Assembly (NCBI RefSeq): GCF_014204525.1
Contig: NZ_JACHLP010000005.1
Coordinates: 421,277-485,276 of the forward strand
DNA: 64,000 nt
Direction: 5' to 3'
Source: Roseateles oligotrophus
Lineage (GTDB): Bacteria; Pseudomonadota; Gammaproteobacteria; Burkholderiales; Burkholderiaceae_C
In this document: piece by piece, positions 60,499 to 64,000 of the stretch
Position numbering within the stretch: position 1 is the first letter of the stretch
How the letters are laid out: each line of letters opens with the position of its first letter
The notes under the pieces: generated by a model
The model's database searches: none
Told to the model about the DNA's origin: nothing
Seen by the model: only the letters and a program-made list of their open reading frames with translations
Program-made: the position numbers and the translations under genes

Positions 60499-62907
60499 AT
60501 GCGCCACCCGCACCTCCGCCTCAACCCCGCACCACTCACCCTCGCCATCGCCCTGGCCATCAGCGCTCCCGGGCTTGTTCATGCCCAAGCCGCCGCCACA
60601 GACAAGCCGGTGGCCATCTCCATTGCGGCGCAACCACTTGACGCCGCACTGAACGAACTGGCCGCGGCCACGGGTGTTCCCGTGGCCTTCTCCCCTACCC
60701 TGGTCGCAGGCAAGAAGGCGCCAGCGGTCAAAGGCAACCTGACACCGCGCGAGGCCGTCAATCAACTCCTCTCCGGTAGCGGACTTGTGGCCACGCAGGA
60801 GGGAGGGTCCATGGTGATCAAGGCCGCCCGGTCACCTGGCGAGCAAGGCGCAACGCTGCCGGCGGTGACGGTGAAGGCCTCTGCTATGCCTCACCCTGAC
60901 GGCAGCGCAGCCAGCGGCTACCGCGTAGAGAACGCAAGCGTCGGCGCGTTGGGCGAAAAGTCGCTCAAGGACACGCCCTACAGCATTGAGGTTTACTCCC
61001 GGGAATTGATGGACAACAAGCAGGCCCGGTCGCTAGCTGACCTCACCAAGGGTGATGCATCCATTGGCCTCTTGCCAGACAAGACCTTCGCGCGGCACCA
61101 AGTCAACATCCGCGGACTGCAACAAGACAGCAATAGCGGCAACAAACTTGACGGCATGAATTACAGCATGCCGTTTGGTCCTAATGAGTTGCCCCTCGAA
61201 CTCATGGAGCACGTCGAGGTCCTGAAGGGCGCAGGCGGCTTTCTTTACGGTTTCGGTGCCCCAGGGGGAATAATAAATTACGTGTTGAAGCGACCGACCG
61301 ACGATCCTTTACGCAGCCTGAGCACACAGGTCACCGATAGTGGCTTGGCGCTTATTCATGGCGATGTGGGTGGGCGCTTTGGAACCGATAAGGCATTCGG
61401 CTACCGCGTCAATCTGGCTCATGAGGATGGAGAATCCTACGTCAAAGACAACAACTCCCGTCGCACCGCAGGCTCGATCGCGTTGGACTGGCGCATCACG
61501 CCCGATCTGGTCTGGCGGATCGATGCCCTCGCGGAGCATCATTTGCGGACCGCAGGCTATTTCGGGGTGACTCCAAGTGCGGCGGGTGCCAGCGATTGGT
61601 CAGGTAACGCCGAACCACCCGCGCCGATCGATGGCAGCGAGCGTATTGCACCAAAGTGGGGGCGCGCGTACACGGAATACGAAACCTACGGTACCGACCT
61701 GTCCTGGCGAATCACGCCCGACTGGAAACTCTCGTTGGCCTATCGCACCACCGAGTTCGGCCAGGAAGTCAAGCACCCCGCCTACTTCTTTGCAAATGCC
61801 CAGGGCAATTACGAGATCTTTGCAGAGAACTTTTCGCGACGATTCGAGGATCAACATGCGCAGGCCCTGCTCAGCGGCAAGTTATCAACGGGCCCGGTGC
61901 ATCACGATCTGACATTCGGCGTATCGCGCACAAAGAGTGACGACTTGATTAGCTCAAGGTATGAGACGACCTTTCTGGGGCCCGGTAATCTCGCCAGCCC
62001 CGCAGACTTTGCCGACCCCTTCGCGAACAACGTATCGCTCGGCGAAGCAAGGAGTCCTTTCAACCTCGCGCGCCGGCACGAGATTTTTGCATCTGACACA
62101 CTGCACCTCGGTGCAGATTGGGATCTGATCATTGGCCTGCGACGCGCCCATTTGCAACAAAGCTCTTCCTGGGATACAGCTTTCGACAAGAGCGCGACCA
62201 CACCGACGCTGGCAGCCATCTTCCGCCCGATGCAGGGTTTGTCGCTCTACGGCAGCTATATCGAGGCACTCGAAAAAGGTGCCACCGCGCCGACCACTGC
62301 CGCCAATGCCGGCGAGTTGTTCCCGCCACTGGTGAGCAAGCAGTACGAAGTGGGTGCCAAGGCCGAAGGCCGTGAGTGGGCAGCCACAGCAGCGTTGTTC
62401 CAACTGAAGAAGGGACTGACGTACACTACGCCCGACAACGTATTCACTCAAAATGGCGAGGCACGCTATCAAGGGCTGGAGCTCAACGGAAAATTCCGCC
62501 TGAGCCAGCAGTGGCTGGTCAACGCCAGCGCCATGTGGCTGGATGCCACCAACCAGAAAACCGACGGCGGCGCGCTGGATGGCAAGCGCATTCGTGGAAC
62601 AGCACGCGAGCAGGCGAGTGTTTACGGCGAATACCGCGTGACCGGCCTGCCGCTCACCCTGACGGCGGGGACGCGCTATGTGGGTAAACGACCAGTAGAC
62701 GATAACGGCCGATGGCAGGTCGGGTCGGTCACCCTGTTTGATGCTGGCGCACGTTACGAAACCAAGTGGGGGAACAACCCGGTCACGTTGCGGCTCAATA
62801 TCGATAACCTAGCTGACAAGGCCTACTGGATCACATGGCCTGCTCAAACGACATTGATTCAGGGAGCGCCGCGCACCATCAAAATCGGTGCGCAAGTATA
62901 TTTCTGA
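60499..62907 (+). CDS. TonB-dependent siderophore receptor with STN domain
   Basis: 802 aa. Signal peptide (LTLAIALAISAPGLVHA). STN domain about 35-105, which meets FecR in the periplasm. A plug near 120-260 with VEVLKGAGGFLYGFGAPGGI, then a barrel ending in KIGAQVYF with a terminal Phe. It is the probable outer membrane receptor for the siderophore made by the neighbouring NRPS locus and the signalling input for FecR and the sigma factor. Confidence 0.9.
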   Translation: MRHPHLRLNPAPLTLAIALAISAPGLVHAQAAATDKPVAISIAAQPLDAALNELAAATGVPVAFSPTLVAGKKAPAVKGNLTPREAVNQLLSGSGLVATQEGGSMVIKAARSPGEQGATLPAVTVKASAMPHPDGSAASGYRVENASVGALGEKSLKDTPYSIEVYSRELMDNKQARSLADLTKGDASIGLLPDKTFARHQVNIRGLQQDSNSGNKLDGMNYSMPFGPNELPLELMEHVEVLKGAGGFLYGFGAPGGIINYVLKRPTDDPLRSLSTQVTDSGLALIHGDVGGRFGTDKAFGYRVNLAHEDGESYVKDNNSRRTAGSIALDWRITPDLVWRIDALAEHHLRTAGYFGVTPSAAGASDWSGNAEPPAPIDGSERIAPKWGRAYTEYETYGTDLSWRITPDWKLSLAYRTTEFGQEVKHPAYFFANAQGNYEIFAENFSRRFEDQHAQALLSGKLSTGPVHHDLTFGVSRTKSDDLISSRYETTFLGPGNLASPADFADPFANNVSLGEARSPFNLARRHEIFASDTLHLGADWDLIIGLRRAHLQQSSSWDTAFDKSATTPTLAAIFRPMQGLSLYGSYIEALEKGATAPTTAANAGELFPPLVSKQYEVGAKAEGREWAATAALFQLKKGLTYTTPDNVFTQNGEARYQGLELNGKFRLSQQWLVNASAMWLDATNQKTDGGALDGKRIRGTAREQASVYGEYRVTGLPLTLTAGTRYVGKRPVDDNGRWQVGSVTLFDAGARYETKWGNNPVTLRLNIDNLADKAYWITWPAQTTLIQGAPRTIKIGAQVYF

Positions 62908-62928
62908 CAACATTGCATACGCAAGGAT

Positions 62929-62955
62929 GAACCGCCCCGGGTTTCGGGGCGGTTC
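62929..62955. terminator. Bidirectional terminator stem between convergent genes
   Basis: GAACCGCCCCG and CGGGGCGGTTC form an 11-bp perfect stem with a 5-nt loop. It lies between the converging receptor and NRPS genes, and its right arm reaches the NRPS stop codon. The T-run for the plus strand is 16 bp further on, so it is an imperfect intrinsic terminator. Confidence 0.6.
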
Positions 62956-64000
62956 AGATGCACGCATTTTTAACTCCCTGAAAAAGTGAGTCCAGAAGTT
63001 CGGTACTATTGATAATAGATTCGTGGTCAGCATCAACAAACCAGTGATGGATCCGACTTGCCCCCAACTGATTTGAGATCGTCTCAATCTCGACCGAAGA
63101 CCGATCCTTTACCCACCAGCAATTCACGTTAACATTCACGGAACGCAATGAATTTGCTGAGCGCTCGATCGCCAGATCTAGTGCCCGCTCTATCAGGCAT
63201 CTTCTGGTCAAATCTTCAGCTGTCAGTCCCTCATACGCCCCACTCGGAATTATCCAACCGCAATCCATCTGTGACCGTACCCATTCAAGTAAGGGTTGCT
63301 CGGTCTCCAATGGGTCAGTGAGGCGAAGAGGCACCGACGGCAAATTGCCGGTCGTTTCGCAAACTTTTTGCAGCAGGCCCGCAAAACCGACCTGCCAATT
63401 CGTCACATTAGCATTCTTCCGGAGAAGACTTGGCACAGGAGGATCGACTAAGCCCAAGAAAGCCACCTCATGCCCAACTTCTTCGAGCTTTGCCGCCACC
63501 AAGGCGGCAAGCATCCCTCCAAGCGACCAACCCACAAAATGATAAGGGCCATGAGGCTGGAACGTTTGAATCAGCTGTGCGTAATCGTTAGCCATCGTCT
63601 CCAAAGTGTCGTCGCGATGACGAGGATCGGCCAATGTTCTGCAAGCAATTCCATAAACGGACCGAACTCCATTGAACCGCTTGGCCAGAGACAGGTAACC
63701 CAGCACGGTTCCAATACCAGAATGAATGCAAAATAATGGAGGGGGTTTCGCAAGGTTGCGATTGAGCAAGATCATCGGACTCACTGCAGTCCCCGCCAAA
63801 GCGTGCAAGGTTGGCTTAGCGAGTATATCCTTGAGGCTTAAATGCAGGCGTGGGATGTCTTGGGTCCGCGCCATGGTTACGACACGTAGCGCCGAGATCG
63901 AATGTCCGCCGAGTTCGAAGAAGTTGTCGTGGCGGCCCACGCGCTCCACGCCCAGCACTTCGGCCCAGATCTTGGCCAGCGCCTTTTCCACCTCGCCCTG
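62954..64000 (-). CDS. NRPS C-terminal end: PCP and thioesterase (5' part outside window)
   Basis: The frame is open to the right edge. NFFELGGHSISALRVV is the 4'-phosphopantetheine attachment site (Ser in GGHS) of a carrier domain. It is followed by a type I thioesterase domain with GWSLGGMLAA (nucleophile Ser) and a catalytic His in DADHES. It releases or cyclises the finished peptide. Its position beside the receptor and hydroxamate genes makes it the last module of the siderophore synthetase. Confidence 0.9.
   Translation of the reverse strand, partial: QGEVEKALAKIWAEVLGVERVGRHDNFFELGGHSISALRVVTMARTQDIPRLHLSLKDILAKPTLHALAGTAVSPMILLNRNLAKPPPLFCIHSGIGTVLGYLSLAKRFNGVRSVYGIACRTLADPRHRDDTLETMANDYAQLIQTFQPHGPYHFVGWSLGGMLAALVAAKLEEVGHEVAFLGLVDPPVPSLLRKNANVTNWQVGFAGLLQKVCETTGNLPSVPLRLTDPLETEQPLLEWVRSQMDCGWIIPSGAYEGLTAEDLTRRCLIERALDLAIERSANSLRSVNVNVNCWWVKDRSSVEIETISNQLGASRIHHWFVDADHESIINSTELLDSLFQGVKNACI

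Noticed and set aside
43900..64000. Other TAAA sequences as sigma promoters (for example in 44571, 45006, 48545, 56473, 63836)
   Set aside because: None has CGTC at 17 bases.
1..64000. CRISPR arrays, rRNA, tRNA and IS transposases
   Set aside because: No regular repeat-spacer pattern, no rRNA or cloverleaf segments and no transposase-type DDE protein were found by reading.

Overview
The window is GC-rich and densely coded, with almost every gene on a short spacing or a 4-bp overlap. Pseudoazurin, a DUF3016 protein, FecI/FecR signalling, yersiniabactin-type ABC pairs and ornithine-hydroxamate siderophore genes together suggest a Burkholderiales-like betaproteobacterium. That placement is inference from gene content. 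No rRNA, tRNA or CRISPR array was seen.

Region 1 (1-3.2 kb) holds the tail of an RNase T2-like gene, a two-HKD phospholipase D-like protein, and a divergent pair of an isoprenylcysteine-methyltransferase-like membrane protein and a Crp/Fnr regulator. Region 2 (3.2-18.5 kb) looks like the backbone of an integrative or conjugative element: small unknown ORFs, an adenine-type DNA methyltransferase, RadC, a Fic toxin with an AbiEi-like partner, a Rad50/SbcC-like ATPase, a Mre11/SbcD-like phosphoesterase and a Cys-rich protein. Several genes there follow an RNA leader that resembles the radC RNA motif. The ATPase and phosphoesterase genes are separated by a MarR / HEAT-repeat / small-protein cassette. 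Region 3 (18.8-30.5 kb) is a seven-gene operon (methyltransferase, TonB receptor, CDF transporter, two RhtX/FptX-type permeases and two TMD-NBD ABC proteins), divergent from an AraC regulator across a Fur-like box. Region 4 (30.5-36.2 kb) is a DNA methyltransferase plus PD-(D/E)XK-like restriction unit with an HTH regulator and twin palindromic operators, next to a DUF1173 gene.

Region 5 (36.3-43.5 kb) has a DUF3016 gene and a second receptor island: AraC regulator, Fur box, TonB receptor, O-methyltransferase-like protein, RhtX/FptX-like permease and saccharopine-dehydrogenase-like oxidoreductase. Region 6 (43.5-49 kb) holds a MerR regulator with a divergent methyltransferase, a Fur-gene remnant, pseudoazurin, an intact Fur-family gene and a CBM9/DUF5916-like outer membrane protein.

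Region 7 (49-64 kb) is part of a hydroxamate-type NRPS siderophore locus: FhuF-like reductase, XRE regulator, HDAC-like amidohydrolase, PvdE-type ABC exporter, PvdQ/penicillin-acylase-like Ntn hydrolase, hydroxyornithine formyltransferase, ornithine/lysine N-hydroxylase, ECF sigma factor, FecR, TonB receptor, and the PCP-thioesterase end of an NRPS running off the right edge. Four exact TAAA-N17-CGTC sites, the spacing known for OrbS/PvdS-class iron-starvation sigma factors, lie upstream of the hydroxylase, the formyltransferase operon, fhuF and the Fur-family gene. A Fur box lies upstream of the sigma gene. The sequence therefore suggests a cascade: Fur controls the sigma factor, FecR and the receptor may gate it, and the sigma factor drives the siderophore genes and fur.
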